DNA of 64,000 nt from Clonostachys chloroleuca (GCA_037952775.1 JBANAY010000003.1:2356001-2420000), one strand, 5' to 3'; positions 23,176 to 34,571 are shown, numbered from the stretch's first letter. Made by a program: numbers and translations. Notes: a model not told the origin generated them from the sequence alone.

Positions 23176-25491
23176 TCAAAATACTGCCCCCCTCCTGTCA
23201 CAGTAGCCAGGTTCCTTGGGCTCCTCACTTGCCCAGCTCATGACGGTAAGTGCGGTTGTGTAAGCCATGGCGACAAATCCAAAGATGCAAAGAACGATGT
23301 CGGAATACTTCCAGAATCGCGTGCGGGCGACACCTCGGTAGTGCAACATAGGCTATGGTCAAGCATGGTTAGTCAAGAAGTTACATCAATAGAAAATGAA
23401 CAGAACATACCGGATAGATGTAGACAAGTGGGATACAAGCAAAGTTGCCCACAAGGGCGACAAACTTGTCGAGGTGATCCGCGCCGCCCCATGCAATCGC
23501 CGAGCAGAGCCCAACAACGAAGAAGCGGAAGCTGTTCTTCTGCCACTTGATGTACGGGTTGTACTTGCCGCTCCTGGTGAAGAGCTCCGTCTCAACAATA
23601 CGAATAGCTGGGAAGATCTGGAGGGGGTTGAAAGAAGAATGGCAAGGGAGTAAAGGAACTGGACTCCGTTGACCATCTTGTTGTCCTGGGGAAGATTAAG
23701 CAAGACGACAGTCTCTGTCTTGGATCCGTAGGCGGCATATGACACAGCTCCCATGACGGTAAACAAGACGGTGATGATGACCATGACGAGGAACAGGACC
23801 TTGGGGAACTTCTCTGGCTGCCTCATCGACTCCTGAATGGGGATAATCAGACCAATTCCCTCAAAGGTGAAGATAGCAGTGCCGATAAACAAAGTCCAGT
23901 TGTCCTTGTTGAACATGATAATGTCGGCAAGACCCTCTGTGCTGAGAGTCAAGATGTCGTAGTAGAAGAGATATCCGAGACCAATCAGAATGAACGCATC
24001 GGCGATCAAGGCGGTAAATCCAAGTTTTCCAATATCCCTCAGCAGAGAGAATGGAAGGAAAATGACCATCTGCATGAGGATGAGCCAGGGAGTGCTGATG
24101 TTGGTCCTGCAGTCGGAGACAGCCAGGATGAAAGAGCGCAAGTTCTGGGCGGTGAACACGGTATAGGCAGCGACGAAACCAATCTGGCTGAGAACAATTG
24201 ATCCCAAGATGAGAGATCGAAGCCACTTTCCGTAGAGGATACCTCCCATATCACCGAACGATCCCTCCACTCGCAATCGGGTATTAACCAGAAGAACGAA
24301 GCAGTAATAACTGAGGATCGCAACGAACAACAGAACCACGTTACTAAAAATCATTCCTCCATTGAGATAGGCTCGGGGAAGGAAAAGCACGCCGGTTCCC
24401 ACGAACGATTTCAACAACAGCATCAAAGCATTCGTTGGGCTGTTGTTTCCAACAATACGGGTCTTTCTGCGGCGTCTTCTCCTTGAGGGCGGTAGCAAAG
24501 CACTGTCTTCCATTGGCTGGTGATCCTCGTCGCTGAAATAATCACTGTCCTCGCCTGATGAGAAGTACTCGTTGGGGCCGAGGGCCTCATCGTCCTCCTC
24601 AAGCTCTTCACCCGCAAAGTGTCCATAAATGGATAGGAACTCGAGGAAACTCGACGTGAAGAGCTGTGGTTGAGAATCATCGCCATTGTTCATGTCCTGA
24701 CGAGGACCACCGCTAGGACTACCAGCAATCCGCCGCAGGTGATTTCTCCGGAAGCCACCAGGGACCTTGATCGTGTTAATGTCAAGCGTCTCGTCCTCGG
24801 GCTCCGGTCTCGGCTCATTGAAACTCTTGCTCCGCTGCATCTTCGATCGAGCTTCTGCCTGCTCGGTCCACTTGTAGATTGGGCGGGTCACATCTCCTCC
24901 CTGCAGCTGCAGGCTCGAAAATGCATCGTTCGCCGCACCACCATCCTTGTCCTGCTGCTTCCCTTTCGTCACCCCGGGAAGAAGAGACGACTCTTCAGAT
25001 CCTGCATTGTCGCTTTCATTGGGCTGGACCAAATGTCTTTTTACCACCTCGACATCCTCGTATGGTCCAGTGCTGCTGGCTGGTCCGCGCGACGTGAAGG
25101 AACCATAGTTAGTCGGAGTCAGTCGCCCGGCGACGCTGGGTGAATGTGTTCGGGGAGGTGGTGTGCTGACTCGACCGGCGGGTGTACCGTATCGAGGAGG
25201 ATCTTGGCCTAGAGAATCGGATAAAGCCGCGGCCAAAGCCGAAACACCAGGTCCTTGGGGACCAAGACCACCTCCAGCAAGAGGAGCGAGCTCATCCGGA
25301 ACGGATGTGTTTGGTCGAGGGGAGCCGCCGCGTTGAACTGGCGGGGTGCCAAACTGTGAGTAGGATGGAATCGGGGAGGCAAGGCGAGCGGTAGCGTCGG
25401 ACCGTGGGACTGAGCCAACAATTGATCGCGGCGCTTGCTCCTCGGCGCCGTCTGCACCGCTGTTAGAGGTGTTTTTCGGTTGAGAAGACAT
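23176..25491 (-). CDS. avt3: Vacuolar amino-acid transporter of the Avt3/Avt4 group, with one apparent frameshift
   Basis: Two exons: 25491-23411 and 23352-23176, a 58-nt intron. The first about 340 residues are a disordered, Ser/Pro- and acid-rich cytosolic domain. It is followed by about ten or eleven membrane helices of the amino-acid/auxin permease fold, beginning LMLLLKSFVGTGVLFLPRAY, a signature of the Avt3/Avt4 group. Yeast Avt3 and Avt4 export neutral and basic amino acids from the vacuole. The frame breaks at the C5 run of the coding strand (plus strand G5 at 23623-23627). Before it the protein reads FLYSLAILLSTP. One extra C continues into LQIFPAIRIVE and FACIPLVYIYP, then the last exon MLHYRGVARTRFWKYSD. 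The restored length is 752 residues. Read as it stands, the frame ends in an artificial Ser/Arg-rich tail. Confidence 0.88.
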
Positions 25492-26106
25492 GATTGTGAG
25501 CTTCTATGTCTGTTCCTAGCTTCGCACACGGGCCTGTGAAGTGACGGTAACGCCTCGCTTGCTTGTAGCGGGCGTTGAGAGGCGGCAGACGAGATGCACG
25601 CCGCACTGCAGATGCTGATACGGTTAGGATATAGATTCTACAATGAGGCGGGATAATAGGCTCGGCGACGCCAAGCGTCAGGTGGCAAGGCTGCTGGCAG
25701 CAATTGAAGAGGCGATGAGAGCTCTGTTGATGGAAAGGTCTGGGTTGTGCCTGGGAAGGCACTTTTGAGGCGGGAATCACCTCGCTGAGAGCGATTCCCG
25801 ACCAGGCTTAGGCCGACCCTCTTTCGTTGAGACATGCCCTGCTGATGACTCTGACTCCAGCGGTGGCGGCGCTGTGTGTACCAGCTGATGGGGAGGGAAG
25901 GCCCTGGACAGTGGAGAGCTGAGGGCTGCCTGGCTGCCAGTTGGGCAGGGCCAAGGGGCGCCTACAAGGTTCCAATACCGCCGCACTAGACTGCATGGGC
26001 CCTAGGTACTGCTACCCACCCGCTAACACGTTTGACCTGACGTAGCCGCAGCAGCTTAATCGATCAGGGCTGGTTCGCTGAGCGGTGCAGCGATGCAGCA
26101 TGCATA
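25492..26106. other. Upstream region of the vacuolar transporter gene
   Basis: These 615 bases precede the minus-strand transporter start. Short frames here have no recognisable content. The stretch probably contains its promoter and 5' leader. Confidence 0.45.
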
Positions 26107-26550
26107 TCAAGCCTGCTGAGCCAGTGAAACCAAAGTCGGTTGTTTTTCTTCTTCCTCGTTCGTGGATGAGCTGGCAACAAGGACAGTGAGTGGCACAGAT
26201 GTCTTGGGGCCTTCCAATCGGACACCAATTCCACGGACACAGCAGGCTGCCTGCCGTAGCCCAGTAGCATCACCGGAGGCTATCTTATCTCCCAAACACG
26301 GGATGTTGGCATGGTACACTGCGCATCCTCCTGATAGGCAGCACGGACCAGTTAGATAACCGACATTCTCACAAACGAGACACCTCCATCGCTCGGAAAT
26401 CCAGAGTGTGACGCATCCACTTGAGCCACACTCTGTAGCATCGAGGCAGCACGTTCCGCAGTGGCCTTCTCGGCTGTTGAACTGGGAGAAACGAGGAGCA
26501 TGCTGGGCTGCTGGGGTTTGAAGAGAAGCCCGGTCGTTCATTAAATTCAC
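26107..26550 (-). CDS. Cysteine-rich hypothetical protein
   Basis: A single open frame of 147 codons with two Met residues at the start. It is notable for about 14 Cys, many in CC or CxxC pairs: GHCGTCC, CGSSGC, CLVC, GPCC, GGC and AACC. There is a short hydrophobic segment near the C-terminus (SVPLTVLVASSS) and then an EEEE run. No signal peptide is obvious, so it is probably not a secreted effector. I do not recognise the family. The Cys pairs could bind metal, or the composition could be accidental. It lies alone in a 1.8-kb interval between the transporter and decarboxylase genes, so support is weak. Confidence 0.35.
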   Translation of the reverse strand: MNLMNDRASLQTPAAQHAPRFSQFNSREGHCGTCCLDATECGSSGCVTLWISERWRCLVCENVGYLTGPCCLSGGCAVYHANIPCLGDKIASGDATGLRQAACCVRGIGVRLEGPKTSVPLTVLVASSSTNEEEEKQPTLVSLAQQA

Positions 26551-27253
26551 AACTTAGACTAATGGAAATGCAGCACAAATGCACGATGAGGTAATCGCCA
26601 AAGGCTCATGTGAGGTCATTGCTTAGTTAAATGTCACAGATATTCTAGAACTCGATAGCATTCAAGAGGCTCTTATTGCCAACGTACGAATAAAACCCTC
26701 GGAGCTATAGCTATAGGTCTCACAACGATCAACATGATGCCTCCATCAGCGTAACAAACTTACCGCTCAAGGGGCCATCCCATCAGCACACCTACTGTGT
26801 CGCCATGCATGCATAAATAAATATCCTGCATCGTTCGCAACACATGTGTAATATCGAAGTTATCGCTTACGAAGCCGTCGACAGTTACACCAGCAATGCC
26901 GCAAGCCACAAGACCACGCACCTGACTCATATCTCCAACTTCTCGTTACCAGCGATCGGAGATTCCAGGTTGCTGACCCCCAAGCCAGGTCTCTCACCTG
27001 AACATCCAAGTCAGCTGTGTTGAGCCAGTGTGGGGGTCGGGGGCTGATCATGCCAACCCCCAGCCACCCCAGATTCTCGTACATGAATCAGCAGGTGACA
27101 GATGTCTGCCTCGCCTGGAATGGGATAAACGTCTTTTAATTCATGCCAGATCTATCGATTACTATACTTTTTACAAACTCTAGGCTGGTATCGTCGCTTT
27201 CTAAAAAGAAAAGAAAAAAAAAAAATCTCCGAGCTGTAAAACCTGTAGGTAAA
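26551..27253. other. Intergenic region downstream of the decarboxylase
   Basis: About 700 bases. It includes an A-rich stretch near 27205-27225 just past the decarboxylase stop, suitable as 3' UTR. No gene is supported. Confidence 0.45.
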
Positions 27254-29034
27254 TCAATGAGCCTCCACCTCAACCACGGTCCTGTTACCGGCATTTCTCC
27301 TCTGCACATCCGCAATAATCTTCTTCAAGGACTCCGGGGCATCGCTCATATCCATCATGACCTCCACCATCACCAAGCCTTTTCCCCTGACAACATCCTC
27401 CTCCCTCAGAACGGCCGCCATCTCACCCCAGTTGCTGGCCCGCAAGGTCCTCACCGGGTACGACGGGTCGTCCTCGCGAGCGCCAAAGAATCTCGGCGCG
27501 TCCAGGTGCCTCCACTGCTGGATGTCGTTGTAGCCGGCGTCGTACCCGTGGATGAGCCGCTCGATTGTGTACCCATTATTGTTCAGCACAAATACGACGA
27601 TGTCCAGCCTGTTCCGGATGATGTCGCTGATCGCCTGGGCGGTCATCTGAAAACTGCCGTCGCCTTCGAAGAGGATGACCCGGCCGTCTGGGCGTGATCC
27701 ATCTTTAATCATTTCTCGCTGCGCCAGGCTCGCACCTTGGCTGGCGGCTAACGTGTAACCGATGGAGAGCCAGATGGATGAGTTGATGAGTGTGGTGTTG
27801 TTCGGCAGCACGAAACTCTGGCCGCCAGATGATGAAGTTCCCGTCTCCGTAAGAATAATATCACCAGGGCGGAAGAATCGTGACATGTGAAGCCAGAAGG
27901 TGTATTGATCTACCACGTCAGCTTGGTCTGGGGCAGGGAGCGCTTTCAAAAGCGCCCTAGGGTGGCCATTGTTGGGAGGAAAGGAATCGAACGTCGGCAG
28001 GGTAGCTTCTTTCATCTTACGTAGAAGTCTCTCCAGGACCGACTTGATGTCCACGGGTTGGTAGACTTCCTCTCCATTCTCAGTGTAGGAGACGGCAAAC
28101 TTGTGGAAAGTAATTGTAGCACCGGAGGGGGCTTCGCAGTAAACCCAAATGTGTTGACCTCAGCCTCCAACGGGCCAAACCGAATCGCCAGGTCGCAGCT
28201 CTGGACCCACGAGTGGTGCTTGGGCTCCCCGGCAGAACCAAAGTAGATACCGTGGAAGTTCGGCAAGTCCTCCTTCACGATGGACTTCCCAAAGGGTGTT
28301 GTGAGTGTAGGGCACTTGGTAATTTTCACCAGCTCGTTAACTTCCTCCGAGACTTGGAACCGATCAGTGAAACCATCGACCAAGACCACGAATCTCTGGG
28401 CGTTCTGAATACTGTTGAAAATCATGTTCACAACGCGGTCTTCGTTGGGGGCGTTGATCCCGTTCAGACTTGGGATGCTAAAATCAAGAGCGGCTGATGG
28501 GCGCGACACTTTCGTCTGAACCATATCAATGGGCAGCTCGATGTAAACAGGCCGGCTTTGCAACAAGCATTCGCGCAAGGTGGCATCAATTGACCGTGTA
28601 GCCTTATATGGATCATTCAGATTAGCCTGTGCCACAGTCACCGACTTGTACATGTCTGCAAAGACCCTGAGGTTGCCGTTGCCGAGTGAGTGGTGCAGGC
28701 AGGCATTGACTTTCTGAGCGGCCAAAGGGGGTGTTCCCACGATGTGGACAACTGGAACCATCTCAGCATAGGCACAAGCAACTGCATTTATGGCGGAGAG
28801 CTCGCCAACACCATAGGAGGTTATCAACGCTCCAATGCCTTTAATCCTAGCATAACCGTCGGCCGCATAGCCGGCGTTGAGCTCATTGGCGTTGCCAACC
28901 CATTGGAGGCCGGCAGGTTGGATGTAGTCGAGAGCATGAAGGTTGTAGTCTCCAGGAACTCCATGGACTGAGCCAAGTCCAAGTTGAGCCAACCGAGTAA
29001 AGAGATACTCAGCGAGGTCCACTTGATGTTCCAT
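27254..29034 (-). CDS. Thiamine-diphosphate 2-oxo-acid decarboxylase (pyruvate decarboxylase family), with one apparent frameshift
   Basis: The enzyme decarboxylates pyruvate or a related 2-oxo acid to the aldehyde in the cytosol. Catalytic residues match yeast Pdc1 numbering: Glu51 in NANELNAG and His114-His115 in NACLHHSLGNG. The thiamine-diphosphate/Mg motif GDGS followed by NNNGYT lies near residues 457-485. The frame breaks at a C5 run of the coding strand (plus strand G5 at 28127-28131), after FGFTAKPP. The next frame continues SGATITFHKFAVSYTENGEE into the rest of the enzyme, and one extra C gives 593 codons, slightly longer than typical. No introns. The regulator gene lies upstream on the same strand and an aromatic-type aminotransferase lies beyond it, which makes a phenyl- or indole-pyruvate substrate worth considering. 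Substrate choice cannot be read from the sequence. Confidence 0.9.
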
Positions 29035-29547
29035 GACAGGTTTCTTTTTATTGAGACACAGGGCAAAAGGGGCATAAGCTCATAAAGGGGGAGTGGTCAG
29101 CTGCCGTTGGCTTTCATGAGATGTGAGCAAACTAATGAATCATTCGGAAGATTTCAAGCTCGATATATACACATCTGAACATCGACAGTATTATCACTCT
29201 CTCCATCTGTTCTCCATCTAATTGATTGTTTCTCGTTGTCGGTTTCTGTTGATACCATCGTCTCCACACTACGCCGATCCGACATGAGGTGATCCTTCAC
29301 GATATCTGTGGATATCCTGGTGCACTTTGCCCCTGCTGCGTTACTTCTAGAGTCCGATTCTAACCAAGGACCTTGTCTTTTATGTGGTTCTTATCGAGAA
29401 TTGTCAGTGATCATTGATTCATGTTGGTAAAAGCCAAGACGAAGCATCGTCGGGAGATATCGGTGGCCGAGTCGGTATCAATCGACCCACCCCGTAAAGA
29501 CCACGGGATATCCAAAAGATTTGAGGTATTAGCTGCAGCTGCAGGGC
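29035..29547. other. Promoter region of the decarboxylase gene
   Basis: About 510 bases lie between the decarboxylase start and the end of the regulator gene. The coding-strand leader just upstream of the ATG is purine-rich, and a TATA-like element lies about 130 bases upstream. No gene is seen. Confidence 0.5.
29164..29169 (-). promoter_or_regulatory. Candidate TATA box of the decarboxylase gene
   Basis: TATATA within GTATATATCG (minus strand), about 130 bases before the ATG at 29034. The position fits a TATA-driven, strongly regulated promoter, but no transcription start is visible. Confidence 0.4.
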
Positions 29548-32061
29548 TCAATTCAGCAGCGTCGGGTGCTCTGCAAGGTCTGTCCAGAAATTCATCTCAA
29601 ACTCCCATGACTGAAAGTTGAAGCTCGGATCCAGGTCACCCATGAAATTCACATTCATTGGCTGCTCAGACTGCGCAGGGACTGGGTTCGTCTGCCAAGA
29701 TATCAATGAATCCAAGAGACTCTGGATCGTCTTGGTGGCCCGTGTGAAGAGAGCAAAGTTGGGATCCCCTGGCTGGATCCATGCCCCCACCGTGATCTCT
29801 GCTGCCAGAACACTCAAATCTTGCACCAACTTCGACCTAGAAGGCGCCACGGCCGATGGCGGGATAGATGTGTTCAATAAGGCGAGTGAAATTATTCCAG
29901 CAGCAGGAAGGCCGTATTGCGAGACCTTTTTCCCTGTCAGATACCAAGTTCCTTCCACGCCCCCTGTAAAAAGGGGTTAAAAACAAAGGGAATGAATCCT
30001 ACCTTCCATATAAGACTTGTCCCTGCATTCACCAGGCAGTCACGAAGTATTATTGTTTCTACAATGAGTGACAATATCTCGCCTGCGACCTCGAGCATTG
30101 TCTCGCTAGGTTCAGATATTTTGACCTGCGAGGATAAGCTAAGAAGAAAGTGGGTGTGCAGATAGTCGAGGCGTGTTCCAACGAGGAAATCTCGCTCAAA
30201 CGCAGCACGGCGGCAGTCCTTTAAACTAGTTGTCAGGCGATAATGGTCTGGCAATTCGAGCCATTGCTTCTCAATCCTCAGTCGTATCTCGCTATATGGC
30301 TGGTCAGAGAATCTCCTGCCGCGTTATGGAGGGCTCTTTGGTCTTACTTGGTAATCTCATCATCTCGCACCGAATTTGTGCCCCGCAAAAGCCGGAGGAT
30401 ATCCTCCTTGATAAAGGCAAACAGCGCTGCACAGCATGTATCTGCCATATAATTAATAGGCTCGAGCCCTTTGGGCACTTGCTTTGTGATGGGATCGGTC
30501 CCTGACTGAAAGGGAGAAGTCTCGTTGCCGGCAGTCTCCATATGGGTGGGAGACCACACCTCCGGCACGTTAGCAGGGATCTGAAAGAAACAGTATTCTT
30601 TACCGATTCGCGGGGGTCGGCCGAGGAATATTGCGAGGCTCTTGTCACCGGCATAGACTCGAGCAAAACAGGCTTTCCTCAGCTCAGACGCAAATGCAGG
30701 AATATCTGATGATAGTTCGTCGATTTTCTCATGATAGCCCAACGCGAACAAAGAGCTAGCAAGGTCCCCCATTCTCCGCCATGAATGGTAGCCTAGAAGA
30801 CATGTTATTTTAGTTTTCAGAATTGGCTATAGGCACCTCCTTGTCGACTTACTCTGGTCGCCGTCAACCTGGGAATGGACAACGAAGTTTTCATATTGGA
30901 GAACAAGCTGCAAGCCGTTCAGGTAGTCTAGCGCAAGGCATGTTTCCAGGCAGCAGTCACTCATGTAAGTCAAAGTTTTCACCAGCACCCGCCGCTCCTC
31001 TTCATTGGCATACAAGGCATTGAAGGCAGGTGTATCAAGACAGGCTCTACTAGCAGCAGTGAAAAATATGCCGAGAGTCTCCCAGCGCAAGTTATCACCA
31101 ACCATCAGAGCGATGAAATCGGCCAAAGTCGAATTCCTTCGCAGTTTCATGGGTTTAAGAGTGTTTTCTAGGATGAATTTAGCCCACCTTGAGACCTCCA
31201 TGTTGTCACCATCGGTACTAGTGACGGCTCGTTCTTTGAACATGGCACCGAGGGCCACTATGGCCTCGGAACAGCTAGCAACAAACGGTTCCGCCAACGG
31301 GAGGTTTACGCCTCTTCCAAGCCAGGTACGCACAAGGAGGTGCAAATTGGGGATGTCCAGCTGGTCCAGGCGTCTCAGTGTGTAGATAGCCCGGCCCGCC
31401 AGTGCATGATCCTGAAGCAGATCCTCGGGCGCACTCACCCCGGCTTGGAAGGGCAGCTCCCCATTCTTGGCCGGTGATTCAGGCGCAGAGCGGGAAGTCA
31501 CTTGATTGAAAAACGTGGAATGGCTGGAGGTGCCTAGATATCCCGGGTTCGGGTATCGATGGGTGGCGGAAGCCACGGGGGTGGACAGCTCGCTTTCAGG
31601 TAGATGCAGCAACAGATCCCGCTCCCGCTCCCTCTGATTCTCCTTTTGGTGCGGTGACGATGTCGACTCCTCCCTTGAAGGGGGTTGGCAGGCTTCGTAG
31701 TGGTGGCACACCTGTTGTCATCATGCAAAGGATCGCAGGTTAGCTCATCTTAGTCCCCTTGTTGCAATGCAGTGCAATGCTGATGATTATGGATGTGATT
31801 CCGCGTTACGGCAAACGACGGCATTATGCGTTCACTTTTGGTGGGAAGGCCGACTCGCCGAGTCCGATCTCGACAGCGGAAACTTACTCCGGGGCTTGTT
31901 GAGCCGAGTTTCGCCTGCGGAAAGGGCGCGCCCTGTAGAAGCACGAATCCCCCTGTCGGCGACTGATGCAACGGGCACATGTGGGCCGTTCATGGCCGCA
32001 CGCGAGCTTTGCCCGGGCGGCAAGGTTCACACGCCGCCAATCTGGTCTTCATCGAGGACAT
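29548..32061 (-). CDS. Zn2Cys6 fungal transcription factor, frame disrupted in several places
   Basis: The ATG at 32061 opens MSSMKTRLAACEPC, the first half of a Zn2Cys6 DNA-binding cluster. The remaining Cys (CGHERPTCARC, then DSCFYRARPF) are in the neighbouring frame, as if one base at about 32001 were extra. A 5' intron with GTAAGT at about 31887 and a CTAAC branch leads into a Pro/Ser-rich linker. The fungal transcription-factor regulatory domain follows: PGYLGTSSHSTFF, SYHSWRRMGDLASSLFALGY, ACFARVYAGDKSLAIFLGRPP, EIRLRIEKQWLELPDHYRL and VSQYGLPAAGI. The splice near 30340 (GTAAGA) and the acceptor near 29925 also need non-standard lengths or one-base shifts. The conserved blocks in order show a genuine regulator. 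Whether it is intact depends on sequence accuracy. Its position between the decarboxylase and aminotransferase genes suggests a pathway-specific regulator. Confidence 0.65.
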
Positions 32062-32885
32062 GTGTGCGGCGGGCACGGAACGCGGATGGGATGGAACTCC
32101 GGGTTGTTACAGACTGGAGAGTGCGCGGTACGGACAGCGGAGATGGGTTCCGTTAGCGATTGCATTGCCACAAGACGCATTGACGGCCATTGACCAGACA
32201 ATGGACGGTGGCTTGCGACGAGTTTAGGTATGGTTCAAGCCGGAGAAGGAACGCAATATTGTGTCGGTGTAGGTTAAGCAGGTGGTTCTTAATGGTGGGT
32301 ATTCATAAAGTTCTTGAAGGGAGGCGGACTCGAGATGGGACAACCACACCCCCATCGCATGGCCGCGCAGACGCTGCATCTCGCGTGACCCCCACTACCA
32401 GACAAGGTTACCAAGTAAGACGGAGCATCGAAAAGGTAAAAGAACATCCCAAATGGGTCACGCGGCCTACTCGGAGGAGACAAGAGGAAAGACAGATAAG
32501 AAAGATCCAAAGTTTAGCAGGGCGTCATTGACCAAAGCTCCACATTACGCCGAAGCTAAGCGACCTTGTGCCCGATTTCGCCGTAGACGATGTCCAGGAA
32601 CTCTTTCTTCACGATTGTGTCACCTGCACCAATTCCGACGACAATTGGCCAGTAAAGTACAGAGTTTTCTCGGTCCCCCCTCGCTAGATCGGGACACGAT
32701 CTGGATAAGCACGTCCAATGGCGGCTTGCATTATGCAGGAGGGTGTGGTGCCCCATCCTGTCCAGGAGTACTTCCTGTGCCTATACATGTAGGCCCAGAC
32801 CCAAAGTTCTCCCCTTCTAATCAATTCATTGTTCTATCATTTTCTGCCTGAATTGAATGCTGTTTCTATAACAATATCGGAAAAT
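32062..32885. other. Divergent promoter shared by the regulator and the aminotransferase
   Basis: These 824 bases lie between the divergent starts of the Zn2Cys6 gene and the aminotransferase gene. The plus-strand side has a pyrimidine-rich leader just before the aminotransferase ATG. CGG half-sites, the usual Zn2Cys6 targets, occur, but I cannot assign a specific operator. No gene is supported. Confidence 0.45.
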
Positions 32886-34571
32886 ATGCCCGCCGAAAAG
32901 GTTGAATTAGCTGATCTCCGACCTCTGCGTCAAGAGGTGAAGCCTACACAATGGGGTGTGGCAGCTCCATGTAGCAGCGAGACCTTCAAGACCCGAAGCA
33001 ATAAATCCAAGCCTCTTGCAAGAGATTGGACTGGTAAGCAAGCATTCCCTCCTTCCTCCATTATCCCTTCATATAACCAACCCTATTCAGATCGCCTAAG
33101 TCATGAATCCGCCAGCCGGACTGGCTCATCCCTCAAGGGTGCCTTCAAGCATCTACAAAACCCAAACATCATCTCCCTTGGTGGAGGACTTCCTCTGAGC
33201 GAATACTTCCCCTTTGACAAGGTGGGATTTGTGAACCCTCAGGTAGCAAATGGTCAAGTGACCGAAAAGAAGCTGGAATCCTATGCCGGCAAGCACGATC
33301 TCCGAGACGGCCAGAGTGTTTTTGATCTCTCCGTTGCTCTCAACTATGGTCAAGGGAGTGGCTCAGCTCAGCTTCTGCGCTGGATCACTGAGCACGTCGA
33401 GATTGTCCACAACCCTCGTTACGCTGATTGGCAGTGTACCATGTCCATTGGCAACACCTCTGCTTGGGACATGGTTCTACGTATGTTCACAAAGGCTGGC
33501 GATGTTGTTCTCTCCGATGCCTACACCTTCTCCTCGGCAACAGAAACAGCTTCGCCTTTCGGTGTCAAGTTCGTCGGCGTGGAAATGGACGACCAAGGTA
33601 TCCGCCCAGATAGCTTGCGGCACATTCTAGACAACTGGGACCCTGCTGAGCACGGAGGATCACCCAAGCCCTTCCTTTACTATGCCATCCCCACGGGACA
33701 GAACCCAACGGGGTCAACGCAGAGCACTGAGCGCCGCAAGGAGATCTACCGCGTAGCTCAGGAGCATGATCTCCTCATTTGCGAGGATGACCCTTACTAC
33801 TTCCTCCAAATGGATCAGTTCGACCCATCTTCCAAACCCAACGACACTCCCACCAGCAAGCCATCCGCGGCCGACCTTGTAAAGATGATTGTGCCCTCCT
33901 TCCTCGCCCTCGACACCGACGGCCGTGTTATCCGCATGGACTCCTTCAGCAAAGTCATCAGCCCGGGATTGCGTGTGGGCTGGGTGACGGCCCCCGAGCA
34001 GATCATCGAACGGTACAAGAAGCATGCCGACGTCTCGACACAAAGCCCAAGCGGTCTCAGCCAGATCGCCCTCTTCAAACTCCTCGACGAGCAGTGGGGC
34101 CACGCCGGTTTCTTCGACTGGCTGCTGCATCTGCGCAGCGAGTACACACAACGCCGCGACGTTGCCGCCCACGCTTGCGAGCGTCACCTTCCCAAGAGCC
34201 TCCTGAGCTGGTCGGTTCCCGAAGCGGGCATGTTTGTAAGTAACCATACAACAAATTGACATTTGCCCCTTGTGGTTTGTAGTATTCTTGCTAACCAGAT
34301 GGCTTAGTTGTGGGTCAAGTTGGATTGGGAAAAGCATCCCCAAGCCGCCGGCAAGACGGCAACGGAGGTCGAGGAGCTTGTGTGGCACGATGTGCTTGCG
34401 GAGGGTGCCCTTGTCGCCCGCGGTAGCTGGTTTACCGCGGCGCCAAGCAAGACTGCCAATGAAGTGTTCTTCAGAATCACATTTGCTGCTGCACCACTTG
34501 ACAAGGTGGAGGAGGCCATCAGGCGGTGGGGAGAGGCTCTGAGGAAGAGCTTTAATATTCAAACTGAGTGA
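32886..34571 (+). CDS. Aro8/Aro9-type aromatic (and 2-aminoadipate) aminotransferase
   Basis: Three exons (32886-33033, 33091-34235, 34308-34571; introns 57 and 72 nt) encode 518 residues. This PLP enzyme of fold type I moves the amino group between aromatic amino acids or 2-aminoadipate and 2-oxo acids. Visible signatures are SSLKGAFKHLQNPNIISLGGGLPL near the start, YAIPTGQNPTGS, CEDDPYYFLQ, and the PLP lysine in DSFSKVISPGLRVGW (Lys337). I chose the ATG at 32886 (MPAEKVELADLRPL) because upstream residues in the same frame are not family-like. The protein lacks an obvious targeting signal, so it is probably cytosolic. It is divergent from the Zn2Cys6 gene and near the decarboxylase, as expected for Ehrlich-type amino-acid breakdown. 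Yeast Aro8 acts in both synthesis and breakdown, so a biosynthetic role is also possible. Confidence 0.9.

Noticed and set aside
27254..28054. A separate 266-residue thiamine-diphosphate protein
   Set aside because: It is the C-terminal part of the decarboxylase. The chain continues from the upstream frame once one base is added at 28127-28131.
30307..30338. A standard intron at the 30.3-kb junction of the Zn2Cys6 gene
   Set aside because: The version with correct phase (GTAAGA to GCAG) is only 32 nt. The 48-nt version ends out of frame. Neither is convincing, so the junction is left unresolved.
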